A program made the position numbers and the translations under genes. The notes under the pieces were generated by a model, which saw only the letters and a program-made list of their open reading frames with translations, was not told the DNA's origin and did not search any database. Positions 1-7,906 of a stretch of DNA of 23,060 nucleotides are shown one piece after another; within the stretch, counting starts at the first letter, position 1, and every line of letters starts with the position of its first letter. Source of the stretch: a virus; the IMG/VR virus record IMGVR_UViG_3300005914_000110, positions 1 to 23,060 of that record. One strand, written 5' to 3'.

Positions 1-334
1 AGTTACTGAATGTCACCTCTGCATTAGGGAGTCCGGTAATGGTATCTGCCCAGGTTGTGCCGTTGAAATACTGTACCTTGCCCTCTGTACCGTCCCACAC
101 CTTACGGAATCGAACTGAAGTACCATCTGTCTTGAAACCCGTGTGCTCTGCGAGTACACGACCTGTGAGGCCCTCTGCGCCTTGCGCTTGGCGACCGTAC
201 ATTAGCTCAATACGCGCGTCCTTAGTCAACCAGCCCAAAGACTCCGATGCAGCATCGTTTGGGATTAGTTCATCGCTGAGCAAGTTGTGTGTGCCAGAAA
301 TGAAGGCTGGGATGTCTCGGCGGTCTTTAGCCAT
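1..334 (-). CDS. Virion structural protein, C-terminus cut off by window edge
   Basis: Open frame from an ATG at 334 running off the left edge, 111 codons visible. It begins MAKDRRDIPAFIS and contains YGRQAQGAEGLTGRVLAEHT and VQYFNGTTWADTITG, a soluble, beta-rich composition without membrane segments. The start lies 2 nt past the stop of the adaptor-like gene, so the two are almost certainly co-transcribed. There is no Shine-Dalgarno sequence. Position directly after capsid and adaptor genes suggests a head-completion, stopper or tail-tube protein, but I do not recognise the family. That this is a virion protein is inferred from gene order. Confidence 0.7.
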   Translation of the reverse strand, partial: MAKDRRDIPAFISGTHNLLSDELIPNDAASESLGWLTKDARIELMYGRQAQGAEGLTGRVLAEHTGFKTDGTSVRFRKVWDGTEGKVQYFNGTTWADTITGLPNAEVTFSN

Positions 335-336
335 AA

Positions 337-960
337 TTAAATTTGCACCAATTGGCTATTCCACAATTTAGCGTTGTTAAGGATGTCTAGGGCTGCGTTA
401 GTGTTCTCGGCAGCATAACTTTTCATCTTTGGGGCCTGCTGGATCATGAAATCATCTGCGGCCATAAAGTGAAATAGACCGTCATGGTACTCAGCTGGGA
501 ACCACGGGGTGTCTGTTAGAGCCAAGTCTGCTTTTTGAGCATGATAATCGTATTCGATTGCTTCTACCTTAGTAGGAGTAGCTGTAAAAGCTAGAGTTGA
601 GTTAGCGTAGTCGATGTACGCGTAGTTGTTGTTGTTTCGATATTGCCGTCGGTCTGACCACGATACAACTTTAATTGGTGCGTAGTCTGTTCCACGAAAC
701 ACAACTGGACGTCCAGCTTCTTCAGAAGCATCAGTGAAGTTGTTGTTGGCTGTGAGGTACAGGAAATCAGCCGGGAGGGCTACTGTTGCTACAGATGTAG
801 AGGTTGTCCCAGAGAATTCTGATTTGGTTCCTTCCCATGTATGGGCTGAATTCCAGAACCGGTAAACCTTGTTTAACAAGTCAAGCTCCTCCTGGGTAGA
901 AAGCTCGGTTGTGTCGTCGAGATATAGCTCGAACTTCTTGATGATTTCTGCTGCTGTCAT
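337..960 (-). CDS. Head-tail adaptor (connector-like) protein, putative
   Basis: 207 aa. The N-terminal half is helical (MTAAEIIKKFELYLDD, then LDLLNKVYRFWNS). A beta-rich middle follows, and a helical C-terminus ends in LWNSQLVQI. Length, helical start and position immediately downstream of the major capsid gene match phage adaptor or connector proteins that seat below the portal. No single motif proves it. The start is set by an extended -10 box at 967-975 lying exactly 6 nt before the ATG, so the message should begin at the start codon. It therefore has its own promoter in addition to any read-through from the capsid gene. The stop is followed 2 nt later by the next ATG. Confidence 0.65.
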   Translation of the reverse strand: MTAAEIIKKFELYLDDTTELSTQEELDLLNKVYRFWNSAHTWEGTKSEFSGTTSTSVATVALPADFLYLTANNNFTDASEEAGRPVVFRGTDYAPIKVVSWSDRRQYRNNNNYAYIDYANSTLAFTATPTKVEAIEYDYHAQKADLALTDTPWFPAEYHDGLFHFMAADDFMIQQAPKMKSYAAENTNAALDILNNAKLWNSQLVQI

Positions 961-966
961 ATCACT

Positions 967-975
967 ATTATACCA
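967..975 (-). promoter_or_regulatory. Extended -10 promoter, leaderless type
   Basis: The minus strand reads TGGTATAAT followed by 6 nt and then the ATG of the adaptor gene. That spacing places transcription initiation at or next to the A of the start codon. No convincing -35 box is seen. Confidence 0.6.
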
Positions 976-1027
976 TTTATCGAGTACCCATCCCTAACCC
1001 CAGAAGGGTCAGAGTGGAAAGTCGATG

Positions 1028-2218
1028 TTAGACAGCGATTTTCACTTGAACAAATTTCTTTGCTCCATCTGCGAAAGTCTTGATACCAGCTAGGTATGAA
1101 GAGAATACTACAGTTGCTCGTTGTCGAGATTCAGTTCGCATATCAACTGGTGATAGGTCCTGAACTACAAGGTCGATAGCTCCTTTCTTACCGAAGTAAC
1201 AGTTTAGCCATTCAACTACAGCACCTGACATATCAGTTGTGAACTCTAGTCGTCCAGCTCCTGTGATAGTAAGTGTGTCTGTTGCATCTACATAAGTAGC
1301 TACGACTCCAGCTTCAGTTAGGATAGCTCGGTCAGCTGCTGATACTTCATAGTATCCAGCAGCTGTGTCTTGTCCTGTTGCTGCACCGTTAATCATGTTA
1401 GCCATGATAGCTCCTTGTGCGTCTGCTGAACCTGCAATGTCAAATTCACCTGCTGTTGCTGGAGTTGCTTTCGCTGTGAAAGTAACACCTAGGATAGTTA
1501 CAACTTCGTCAGCTGTAGCTACGTCAACAACTTGTGTGACTTCACCTGTTAGGTTTTCTGAGATGTACATAACAGCATTTCGTACAACACCTGCGTATCC
1601 GTTCTTGAATACTGAACCAGCGATATCGATGTCCTTGCCCATCAAGTACTGTTCGATGTCAGCAGCAGCATATGAATCGACAACTAGTGCCATGTTCATT
1701 GATACTTCTTGGTTTTCTTTTCGTCGTAGTTTTGCAGCCATTCGAGTCGTCATCTGCGGTACAGTTGTAGCAGATAGTGTGATTGGAGTTCCTGTAGATA
1801 CAAGAGAAGTCAAGTCACCACTGTCGAATGTGTTTGCCGCGTTTCGTACTTCAGCGAAACATTTGAAGTCAAGATCTTGTGCAACTTTGTGCGCAACGTC
1901 TTGTCCAATGTTTTCTCCGGGGTTAAGTGGTCCAGCTTGTGTTACTTCACCGTCAGAGATACGGAATACAGCTTCTTTTTCAAGGTTGATAGTCAACAGT
2001 TCTGAACTATCTGAGATAGTGTCGATTGTTGAATCAGCTCCTCGGGTTACGTCTCGCACTACGATACCTGATGTATCGAACGCGACTCGTTCTACGCTTG
2101 CTCCAAATTTAAGAGTTGGTTCAAAACGTGTGTTCATAATTTCCTTAGACACTAGAGTCTTTAGGAAGGTGTCCTGGTATGAGTTGTCAAACTCAGGACG
2201 AAAGTCAGTTAATGACAT
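1028..2218 (-). CDS. Major capsid protein with an inserted domain
   Basis: 396 aa. Residues about 1-224 and 334-396 read as a coat protein: MSLTDFRPEFDNSYQDTFLK, then a long amphipathic region (GQDVAHKVAQDLDFKCFAEV), and at the end RATVVFSSYLAGIKTFADGA. Residues about 225-333 look like a separate beta-rich domain. It holds VVTILGVTFTAKATPATAGE and DTLTITGAGRLEFTTD, a pattern I associate with accessory domains in phage virion proteins of the type 'V.I.G.TFTA...A.AGEFDI'. Position after the scaffold-like gene and abundance of acidic and alanine residues fit the capsid role. The start ATG has no Shine-Dalgarno; 35 nt separate it from the scaffold stop. The adjacent terminase, portal and scaffold genes make the call firm, although fold subtype (HK97 or P22-like coat) cannot be fixed by eye. 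Confidence 0.85.
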   Translation of the reverse strand: MSLTDFRPEFDNSYQDTFLKTLVSKEIMNTRFEPTLKFGASVERVAFDTSGIVVRDVTRGADSTIDTISDSSELLTINLEKEAVFRISDGEVTQAGPLNPGENIGQDVAHKVAQDLDFKCFAEVRNAANTFDSGDLTSLVSTGTPITLSATTVPQMTTRMAAKLRRKENQEVSMNMALVVDSYAAADIEQYLMGKDIDIAGSVFKNGYAGVVRNAVMYISENLTGEVTQVVDVATADEVVTILGVTFTAKATPATAGEFDIAGSADAQGAIMANMINGAATGQDTAAGYYEVSAADRAILTEAGVVATYVDATDTLTITGAGRLEFTTDMSGAVVEWLNCYFGKKGAIDLVVQDLSPVDMRTESRQRATVVFSSYLAGIKTFADGAKKFVQVKIAV

Positions 2219-2253
2219 GATATTTAGGGATTAGGTCTATAATCCCCGCCCGT

Positions 2254-2886
2254 TTAGCGACGGTTATCGTTGTATTGTTTTTTCAAATCGGGATCCGCTA
2301 AGACCTCTCTTCGATATTCAGTATCTTTCGATGCCCGTTGCATGTCTACCTTCGTGTCTGCGGTTCCACCTTTAGGTACGGTGGTCTCCGTGGTGCGCTT
2401 ACCAGGGATGGCGTTACCATACGCCTCGTCGAGTAGTTCCGGGAAAGTCTTTGCCTTATTAGCAGGGTTTAGGGCCATTTGCTTAATTAGAGCAAGGTTG
2501 GCAATGTCCTTGTATTCAGGTGCGTTTTCCAGAGCTTTATTCAGAGCAGCCGTTAGCTTCACATCCTGCGAGGCTCGCCTTTCGTTCTCTTCGATTTTTG
2601 CTAGCTTAGCAGCAAGTTGTTTAACTTCAGAATCTGAATCGGTATCAGATACGGTTGTATCCGAATCCTTCTCTGCTCGCAATTCCGCAAGCTCAGCTTC
2701 GAGGGCCTTTCGACGTCCGATTTCTTTATCGAGTCGTGCTTTGGGAATGTTGTCAGAACCTTTGTTTTCTGTAGTTGTTTCCTCCTGAAAGTCACCAGCG
2801 GTAACTTCAGTTTCTTGCTCATCATTTACAGTTTCTTCTGACTGAACGACCTCTTCAGTGGGAGTAGTAGTGTCTTCTTGTGACAT
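2254..2886 (-). CDS. Scaffold-like head morphogenesis protein
   Basis: 210 aa, very acidic, Thr/Glu-rich and probably disordered in residues 1-45. A charged coiled-coil-like stretch follows (KARLDKEIGRRKALEAELAE and VKQLAAKLAKIEENERRASQ), and the C-terminus is basic and ends KKQYNDNRR. Acidic N-terminus, central coiled coil, basic C-terminal helix and location directly upstream of the capsid gene are the usual signature of a scaffolding protein that co-assembles with coat and leaves or is digested. A putative promoter at 2953-2961 drives it together with the capsid gene. The leader is about 60 nt and lacks a clear ribosome-binding site. Confidence 0.75.
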   Translation of the reverse strand: MSQEDTTTPTEEVVQSEETVNDEQETEVTAGDFQEETTTENKGSDNIPKARLDKEIGRRKALEAELAELRAEKDSDTTVSDTDSDSEVKQLAAKLAKIEENERRASQDVKLTAALNKALENAPEYKDIANLALIKQMALNPANKAKTFPELLDEAYGNAIPGKRTTETTVPKGGTADTKVDMQRASKDTEYRREVLADPDLKKQYNDNRR

Positions 2887-2952
2887 ATTTAAAACCTAAT
2901 TTTTAACTCCATAGTAGAGTAGGGGTGTTACCGCTTCCTAGCCGTATACTTA

Positions 2953-2961
2953 ATTATACCA
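2953..2961 (-). promoter_or_regulatory. Extended -10 promoter for scaffold-capsid unit
   Basis: The minus strand reads TGGTATAAT, identical to the boxes at 967-975 and 5727-5735. It sits just downstream of the long inverted repeat 2980-3029, so termination or processing followed by re-initiation would boost scaffold and capsid expression relative to the upstream genes. Confidence 0.6.
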
Positions 2962-2979
2962 CGCCATATAAATAATGGT

Positions 2980-3029
2980 GTGTGTAGTCTATCTAAGCGG
3001 GCGGGGAGATACTTAGATAGACTACACAC
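2980..3029 (-). terminator. Perfect 18-bp inverted repeat between head genes (terminator, processing or binding site)
   Basis: Positions 2980-2997 are the exact reverse complement of 3012-3029, with a 14-nt loop at 2998-3011. The hairpin begins 4 nt beyond the stop of the 105-aa gene (3034) and is followed on the minus strand by an A/T-rich stretch without a clean U-run. It could be an intrinsic-like terminator, an RNase III processing site or a protein-binding palindrome; the sequence does not decide between these. Confidence 0.6.
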
Positions 3030-3033
3030 CTCA

Positions 3034-3351
3034 CTATTGTGAGAGTGCTTCTTGTAGCTGTTCGAGCAAGAAGTCTTCGTCTGCCCGAGCTGCGTTAAGC
3101 AACTTAACCAAACTTAACTTAGTGTCTATGTCTGCTGCATACGACTGAAACTCAGCTAGTGTGTTTACACTTCGCCCTGATCGAATCTTATGGACAGCAT
3201 CTACAGTGTCCTTTAACAATAAAGACACTAGCTTTTTACCACCCGGTGTGTCGGCTAGGGCTTTAATATCTTGGAGGGCATCGATTTGTTCTGCCAGAAT
3301 GACAGCCTCTTCGTTTCCTCCTTCTTTGATTGTCTTACTCTTTAAGGACAT
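3034..3351 (-). CDS. Small phage protein of unknown function in head operon
   Basis: 105 aa, almost wholly helical. It starts MSLKSKTIKEGGNEEAVILA and ends LLEQLQEALSQ, with no cysteines and no membrane segment. Its first 17 nt overlap the end of the upstream 141-aa gene, which indicates translational coupling, and there is no Shine-Dalgarno. Placement between portal and scaffold suggests a minor head or assembly factor. I do not recognise the family. Confidence 0.7.
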   Translation of the reverse strand: MSLKSKTIKEGGNEEAVILAEQIDALQDIKALADTPGGKKLVSLLLKDTVDAVHKIRSGRSVNTLAEFQSYAADIDTKLSLVKLLNAARADEDFLLEQLQEALSQ

Positions 3352-3760
3352 CAGGGTCGATAGTTATTGCTTGTTCACTTGGTACAAAACCAAACTTTTG
3401 ATACATTCCGTCAATGAGCTCTGCGTACTTGGCTAGCTGCTCGTCGACTTGTACTAGTTTAGGCTCTGCTTCGTTTACGATGTTTTGATTCTCAAACGCC
3501 ATCCATACGCTGTGCTTTTCTTCGTCTGACATCTCAGCTACGTGTGGGTGGTTTCGTTCGATGTTATCAATCGTAGCCCGACATAGAGAAACCTGAGCTG
3601 ACAGCTCTTTTTTTAGTTTCTGTAAATCAGTCTGGTGATTCTCAATTAAATCAATCGTAAATTCAGTAACGACATTTTTCCGTTCGATTACTGAGTCTTT
3701 AAAGTTCTCTTCGTTCAGTTCTTTCAGCTCGAAATCATCGAGGTTTAGTTTATCTGACAT
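3335..3760 (-). CDS. Coiled-coil protein of unknown function in head operon
   Basis: 141 aa, acidic and helical. It runs from MSDKLNLDDFELKELNEENF through a heptad-like stretch (LIENHQTDLQKLKKELSAQV) to a C-terminus with YAELIDGMYQKFGFVPSEQA. It overlaps the portal stop by 11 nt at its start and the next gene by 17 nt at its end, so three genes are tightly coupled. The function is unknown; a structural or assembly role is inferred only from position. Confidence 0.7.
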   Translation of the reverse strand: MSDKLNLDDFELKELNEENFKDSVIERKNVVTEFTIDLIENHQTDLQKLKKELSAQVSLCRATIDNIERNHPHVAEMSDEEKHSVWMAFENQNIVNEAEPKLVQVDEQLAKYAELIDGMYQKFGFVPSEQAITIDPDVLKE

Positions 3761-5684
3761 TTTGTTGAATTACATCTTGTAGTGGCTGCGCCGGTCCTGG
3801 CTGACGTAATTGAGCTGGCCTTTGTGCTCCCCCGCCTGCTAGTGCCGCCTCTTGTTCTTGTCGTGCTTGGTCTTGTGCAGCTCGCGCTGTGTTAGAAACA
3901 ATTACTTCATCAAGAGTTCCCAGATATTGTAACATGGTGTCTACTTGGTCATTATCCATGTCTTCCTCGTGATCAAGGATGTAGTCTACGAAGCGTTGCT
4001 TGTAGGCTGCGTTAGCCATTCGGTTCGGTCGGATGTTCTTGCCATCAAGGATAGATTCAATATCTCGCTCTGCCTCAGTCATAATCTTAGAGTTGCCATA
4101 CCGGTCGATATCCAATAGCTGACGAATAGTATCTGGGTCTTCGCCTGCGATTGCTCCGAGTCGCTCAACAATAACCTTTTGGTTCACTAGTCCTTGTTGT
4201 CCCAGTAGAGCTGAGTAGAACGCTCCAGCTGAACGCTTACGGTTGTCTGACAGTGCCAGCTCTGAATTAGATTGCTCAGTCATAACAGCAAACTCGTCAT
4301 TCTTCCTAAAAATGTCTCGACGGGAGATATCCTTCACTTCAATTCCTTCTGGACCAATGATGTCTACGGCAATCTTCTTACTCAAGTGCTCTCGTACGCC
4401 GTGCTCAAACAGAACAGCAAAGCGCTTGTACCCAAATGAGTACGACTTGTTGAATAGCCCGAAGCGGTCAGCCACGTTTTGTTGGTTCCCTTCATAAATA
4501 GTCGCTCGTCCGTCTGTGTCCTCTACCCCTTTAGCTCCGGCTGTGACACCTGATGCTGAGGCTTTGATACTCTCAAGCGTTGCAAACACTTTGAGAGGTG
4601 TCTCAATAGATGGTGTCTCCTGAATCTTAATCGCGTTAGCGGCCATACCTTGAGCAGACTTAATGTATCCGTCCTTACGATACTTTAGCTCAGCTAGGTT
4701 GCTGACCGCTGATGTGTCCACTACGCGCATCGGGCGGTTCACTCGCTCAGCGTTATCAAGCATCTGGTTGATAGACACTGACTGCGCCATAATAAGCTCG
4801 CGCACGTAGTCACACGGAGATGGTGTCCAAAACTCAGTCAAGTCAGGGATGGCAGCAAACGTCCAAAATGGCCACAGCTCGCTTTCAAACAGTTCCTTTA
4901 GAGGCTCTACCCGAATAGCTTTGCCACCACTCTCAGTTAACAGTAGGTAATACCGTTCACCCTCATACGTGGTGTACCACTCCCAAAATACAAACTTGTC
5001 CTTGTTGGACATGTTCTTTTCGCTAATCTTATGTTCATTAGCATATGTCCGGTTGTTCTTATTGTTCTTTTCGTGACTAGACTCATCAGCGTTACCACTC
5101 CCAGCCGCCAATTCCTTCACCACCGTCTGGATATAGGCACTGTCCTTCTTCATGTCGTTAATGTCCTTAACTACACCATAGCGTCCCATGTATCGCCCAC
5201 GCTCTAAGTCAATCCCGCCAGCATCCGGATCAATCAAAAAGTCATACACATCGACGTTATCGAGGTGCGGCTGGTAGCCAGCTTTATCTGAACTAGCGGC
5301 GTAAGCATAAATAGCTCGTCCGTAAATAATACACTGCTTCTTGCCAGCAATATCCTTGATGTCCCAGTAGTTCCGATTAGTATCAAAGTCCTTGAGAGCG
5401 TTGAGCCGATCGACTCGCGGCCCTTGCGCCTCTTTACGCTTCATAAACTTAAACGTCAATGGAGAATCAATCTTGCTCAACAAAGTGTGCACGTGCTCTT
5501 GCATCTGTCCTAGGTCTACGTTTGCTCGTGACTCTTCGGTTTTAACCTTCTTGCCGTAGTAAAGGTTCTCATTCTTCTGCCAAGACGCAACTCGTCCTTG
5601 CTTATATCGCCGTGCGTGCAGGATTTCTTGCAATGCTTGTACGACAATCTTGTCTCGCTTCTCTTTTTTAATAATTTTTGCCAT
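3750..5684 (-). CDS. Portal protein
   Basis: 644 aa, the size range of larger portal proteins. The N-terminus is basic and helical (MAKIIKKEKRDKIVVQALQE) and is followed by NENLYYGKK, a pattern typical of portal starts. The central part has a conserved-looking WTPSPCDYVRELIMAQSVSI and a helical stem segment. The C-terminal about 50 residues are Gln/Ala/Pro-rich (QARQEQEAALAGGGAQRPAQ), as in other portals where this part forms a flexible barrel or tail. It follows the large terminase in transcription order. A TGGTATAAT box at 5727-5735 lies about 40 nt before the ATG, so it has its own promoter. The family assignment rests on order, size and composition rather than on a catalytic motif. Confidence 0.85.
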   Translation of the reverse strand: MAKIIKKEKRDKIVVQALQEILHARRYKQGRVASWQKNENLYYGKKVKTEESRANVDLGQMQEHVHTLLSKIDSPLTFKFMKRKEAQGPRVDRLNALKDFDTNRNYWDIKDIAGKKQCIIYGRAIYAYAASSDKAGYQPHLDNVDVYDFLIDPDAGGIDLERGRYMGRYGVVKDINDMKKDSAYIQTVVKELAAGSGNADESSHEKNNKNNRTYANEHKISEKNMSNKDKFVFWEWYTTYEGERYYLLLTESGGKAIRVEPLKELFESELWPFWTFAAIPDLTEFWTPSPCDYVRELIMAQSVSINQMLDNAERVNRPMRVVDTSAVSNLAELKYRKDGYIKSAQGMAANAIKIQETPSIETPLKVFATLESIKASASGVTAGAKGVEDTDGRATIYEGNQQNVADRFGLFNKSYSFGYKRFAVLFEHGVREHLSKKIAVDIIGPEGIEVKDISRRDIFRKNDEFAVMTEQSNSELALSDNRKRSAGAFYSALLGQQGLVNQKVIVERLGAIAGEDPDTIRQLLDIDRYGNSKIMTEAERDIESILDGKNIRPNRMANAAYKQRFVDYILDHEEDMDNDQVDTMLQYLGTLDEVIVSNTARAAQDQARQEQEAALAGGGAQRPAQLRQPGPAQPLQDVIQQNVR

Positions 5685-5726
5685 AAGTGGGACCCGCCAC
5701 TGAACAAATTGATTTAATACCTGTAA

Positions 5727-5735
5727 ATTATACCA
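5727..5735 (-). promoter_or_regulatory. Extended -10 promoter for portal operon
   Basis: The minus strand reads TGGTATAAT, starting 4 bp from the terminase stop (5739) in the terminase-portal gap. The predicted 5' leader before the portal ATG at 5684 is about 35 nt. A TTGACG lies upstream, but at 20 bp it is too far away to be a normal -35. Confidence 0.55.
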
Positions 5736-5738
5736 CGA

Positions 5739-7355
5739 CTAGATACCGATATCGTCAAACAGTGGGGGTTCCACCTCTATTTCCTCGTATTGTTCGGTAA
5801 ATCGCGCCTGTTTACGCATCTGCCATCCGATAGTTGCAGCCAGAAGTAAATCGAAATGTCTGGTAGCCATACCAATCTTACTATCGGTCATATCCATAGT
5901 CGTATAGCCCCGCATTTCCTTCAACAAGTTCTTGTCGTATATCTTAATCTTGCCGTCGTTGTAGGCTTTACGGAACTCGAAGAACATTAAAGGCTTACTC
6001 TTACGCGTAGTGTGCCAGCCGAGCTTCTCAGTTCGCTTAATCGTGCGACTGCCCTCGTTCACCTGAGTATAGATATTGTTGTACCCGCGCATAGCAGCTA
6101 AGGTAGCGTGCCCGGTGTTGTTGGCTTCTGGCCCGATAATACATTTACCGTACTCGTTGCCGATACGAACCAGCTCGTTACCAAACAAGTCGGGTGGGAT
6201 GCGGTTATTAAAGTAGGTAGCAATTAGCACAGCTACGTCGTCGTCAAATGTCCCAAAGTCATATAGGGCTAGCGTGTTCGCGTCGCGACCTATCCCTTCG
6301 CTCGTATCAGCCCCAATACCGTACTTGTGGTGTGGCTGGTATTTACCCCAGTACTTTACCCCAGCGCTTTCCTCGTGGGGCTGGGTAGCAGCAGCAATGT
6401 CCCGATCAACAAATATACGATCAAAAAAGGCTGTATCGGCCCGGGACGGGTCGCACATATACTCGCCATAGAAATCCTCGGCATCGGACTTTATACTCTC
6501 TATCTTAGCTTTGTTGTAGCGCTCAGGCCACGTTGGTTCACCATCCTCATCCATGATAGCGATTTTATCAACCACGATGTCCGACTTGTTTAAAAACCAC
6601 TGGATGACCCCTTCATCCGAAATATAGTTCCCGTTGCACATATAGTTCCCGTCAGCCGACAAAGAACTAATCGCCTCATCGATCCGAAAGATAGTCGCCT
6701 CGGTAGTGGTCAAAGATCCAATCGACTCCCGGTCTTCCACGTCGTCAAAGATAATCCAGTCAGGCCGGTTAGCATCCTGAATGTGCCCACGCTGGGTCTG
6801 CCCAATCGTACCAGCCAACAGCTTACGCCCGTCGCGGGTGGTAAAACTACCCATCGTCTCCTCGCGCTTCTTGGCATCATCCTTTACAAAGATGTCGCCG
6901 TATATCGCACGCATCTCAACGCACATGTTAAACACGTCCGTTACGATCTGCTTGGCGTTACCGAGGTTTCTGGTCAAAACCTTAATGTACTTACGTGACA
7001 TATCGCGGTCGTTCAATATAACAAAGGCGATAAACAACTTAGTGAACGATGTCTTAGCGCACCCGCGAAATCCTAAGTTAAGATACTTGCTACGCCCGTA
7101 GTAGCTATCGATCATATGATCAATAAACTGATCGTGAAATTTGGCTTCCGGTGACTTGAAGTACCGGTTAAACATAAACTTACTAAATATTTCAAACTTC
7201 CAGTGTATGTAGCGCGTCGTGTCTTGGTCGCTGGAAAACGAAAAAAGCGAGTACATATCCTCGCGGGTCCCAGTCTGGAGTATATTGACGGCCATAGCCA
7301 TCAGCTTGTCGTCGTATTTCCCTTTAGGAAAGGGGTTGTGTACTTCGTCTTTCAT
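5739..7355 (-). CDS. terL: Terminase large subunit
   Basis: 538 aa. This is the packaging motor ATPase and headful or site nuclease. Residues 95-103 (GFRGCAKTS) form the P-loop, an unusual Walker A in which Gly-Cys-Ala precedes Lys-Thr. Residues 200-208 (WIIFDDVED) are the Walker B with the catalytic acidic pair. The RNase H-like nuclease domain shows the expected three acids: D350 in IGADTSEG, E410 in IIGPEANN, and D502 in ATRHFDLLLAA. It is full length for the family. The promoter TGCTACAAT at 7362-7370 is exactly 6 nt before the ATG, giving a probably leaderless message. The gene lies directly downstream of the large structured RNA region. Confidence 0.95.
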   Translation of the reverse strand: MKDEVHNPFPKGKYDDKLMAMAVNILQTGTREDMYSLFSFSSDQDTTRYIHWKFEIFSKFMFNRYFKSPEAKFHDQFIDHMIDSYYGRSKYLNLGFRGCAKTSFTKLFIAFVILNDRDMSRKYIKVLTRNLGNAKQIVTDVFNMCVEMRAIYGDIFVKDDAKKREETMGSFTTRDGRKLLAGTIGQTQRGHIQDANRPDWIIFDDVEDRESIGSLTTTEATIFRIDEAISSLSADGNYMCNGNYISDEGVIQWFLNKSDIVVDKIAIMDEDGEPTWPERYNKAKIESIKSDAEDFYGEYMCDPSRADTAFFDRIFVDRDIAAATQPHEESAGVKYWGKYQPHHKYGIGADTSEGIGRDANTLALYDFGTFDDDVAVLIATYFNNRIPPDLFGNELVRIGNEYGKCIIGPEANNTGHATLAAMRGYNNIYTQVNEGSRTIKRTEKLGWHTTRKSKPLMFFEFRKAYNDGKIKIYDKNLLKEMRGYTTMDMTDSKIGMATRHFDLLLAATIGWQMRKQARFTEQYEEIEVEPPLFDDIGI

Positions 7356-7361
7356 CTATGT

Positions 7362-7370
7362 ATTGTAGCA
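7362..7370 (-). promoter_or_regulatory. Extended -10 promoter for terL, leaderless type
   Basis: The minus strand reads TGCTACAAT, then 6 nt, then ATG. It overlaps the 3' edge of the structured RNA region, so the RNA and terL can be separate transcription units. Confidence 0.6.
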
Positions 7371-7858
7371 TGGGGGTGCTGTGCTTTGCCCTATAACCTA
7401 GATGAGAGCGACTCACCTCCACCATAGCTTTTCAGGGACTACAGTCTTCGGTTACAGGGCGGAACACACCATCTATACATTAAGGACTAAGGTGAGAGTT
7501 TGAGGTAAGGATTTGCCGAGATGTTTTTATTTGCTGTACAACAAACTTGATAACACTGTTCTAGAACGGGGTCGAAACCCCCTAGACATCTACTCGTATA
7601 GTCAGCCTTACATAGTAAAGGTTAAGCTTCTGCTGTTCTTTACAGCCACTCAAACCCTCGCTTTAATTCTCAATGTACTGTGATGACAGGCTAAATGGAC
7701 GGTATCACTTTTCTGGGAGCTACCCATCGCTTGGCACCTTGTATACAAGTGTGTGACATACCGTTAGGTCGAAACCAACCGTCCATTTAACCAACCATCT
7801 TGTACTGTGTAAGGGGCAGGTGGGGAAAAGTACTTTTCGTGCGGCTAATACGTCTATT
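7371..7858 (-). ncRNA. Large structured non-coding RNA candidate upstream of terL
   Basis: No ORF fills this stretch, but it folds extensively on the minus strand. Helices, in plus coordinates: 7845-7849/7856-7860; 7825-7829/7834-7838; a three-way junction made of 7692-7700/7781-7789, 7763-7769/7774-7779 (tetraloop) and 7701-7708/7753-7762, with 7780 as the only unpaired junction base; inside its third arm 7735-7742/7745-7751 and 7714-7717/7723-7726; 7494-7504/7649-7659 continuing into 7505-7510/7606-7611; 7519-7524/7586-7591; 7561-7572/7577-7585; 7530-7535/7540-7545; 7388-7398/7450-7460; 7401-7406/7412-7417. Four helices contain a position that is A-C if read on plus but G-U on minus (7393/7455, 7402/7416, 7497/7656, 7534/7541), and I saw no clear opposite case. 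A TATAAT at 7865-7870 would start it near 7858. Length and phage context resemble the ROOL and GOLLD RNA classes, but I cannot match their consensus by eye. Confidence 0.75.
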
Positions 7859-7864
7859 AGTTAG

Positions 7865-7870
7865 ATTATA
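7865..7870 (-). promoter_or_regulatory. -10 box for the structured RNA
   Basis: A perfect TATAAT on the minus strand in an intergenic position, with a predicted start about 7 nt downstream at the edge of the first RNA hairpin. No clear -35 or TGN extension is present. Confidence 0.5.
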
Positions 7871-7906
7871 ACCTCCTAAGTGATAACACGTTCCCCCATC
7901 TACCTC

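Noticed and set aside
39-371. 110-codon plus-strand frame at the left edge
   Set aside because: It lies opposite two coupled minus-strand virion genes and has no initiation signals.
1365-2234. 289-codon open frame on the plus strand opposite the capsid gene
   Set aside because: It is an antisense shadow: serine- and threonine-rich low-complexity translation, no promoter or start signals, and the minus frame is a convincing capsid protein.
7558-7790. Hammerhead-like GUC-GAAAC strings in two hairpins
   Set aside because: The CUGAUGA core segment is missing on both strands. The CGAA/UUCG stretches are better explained as tetraloops.
7371-7858. tRNA, tmRNA, RNase P RNA or group I intron in the non-coding region
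   Set aside because: No acceptor stem with T-arm geometry, no tag-peptide frame, no RNase P core sequence and no flanking split exon were found.
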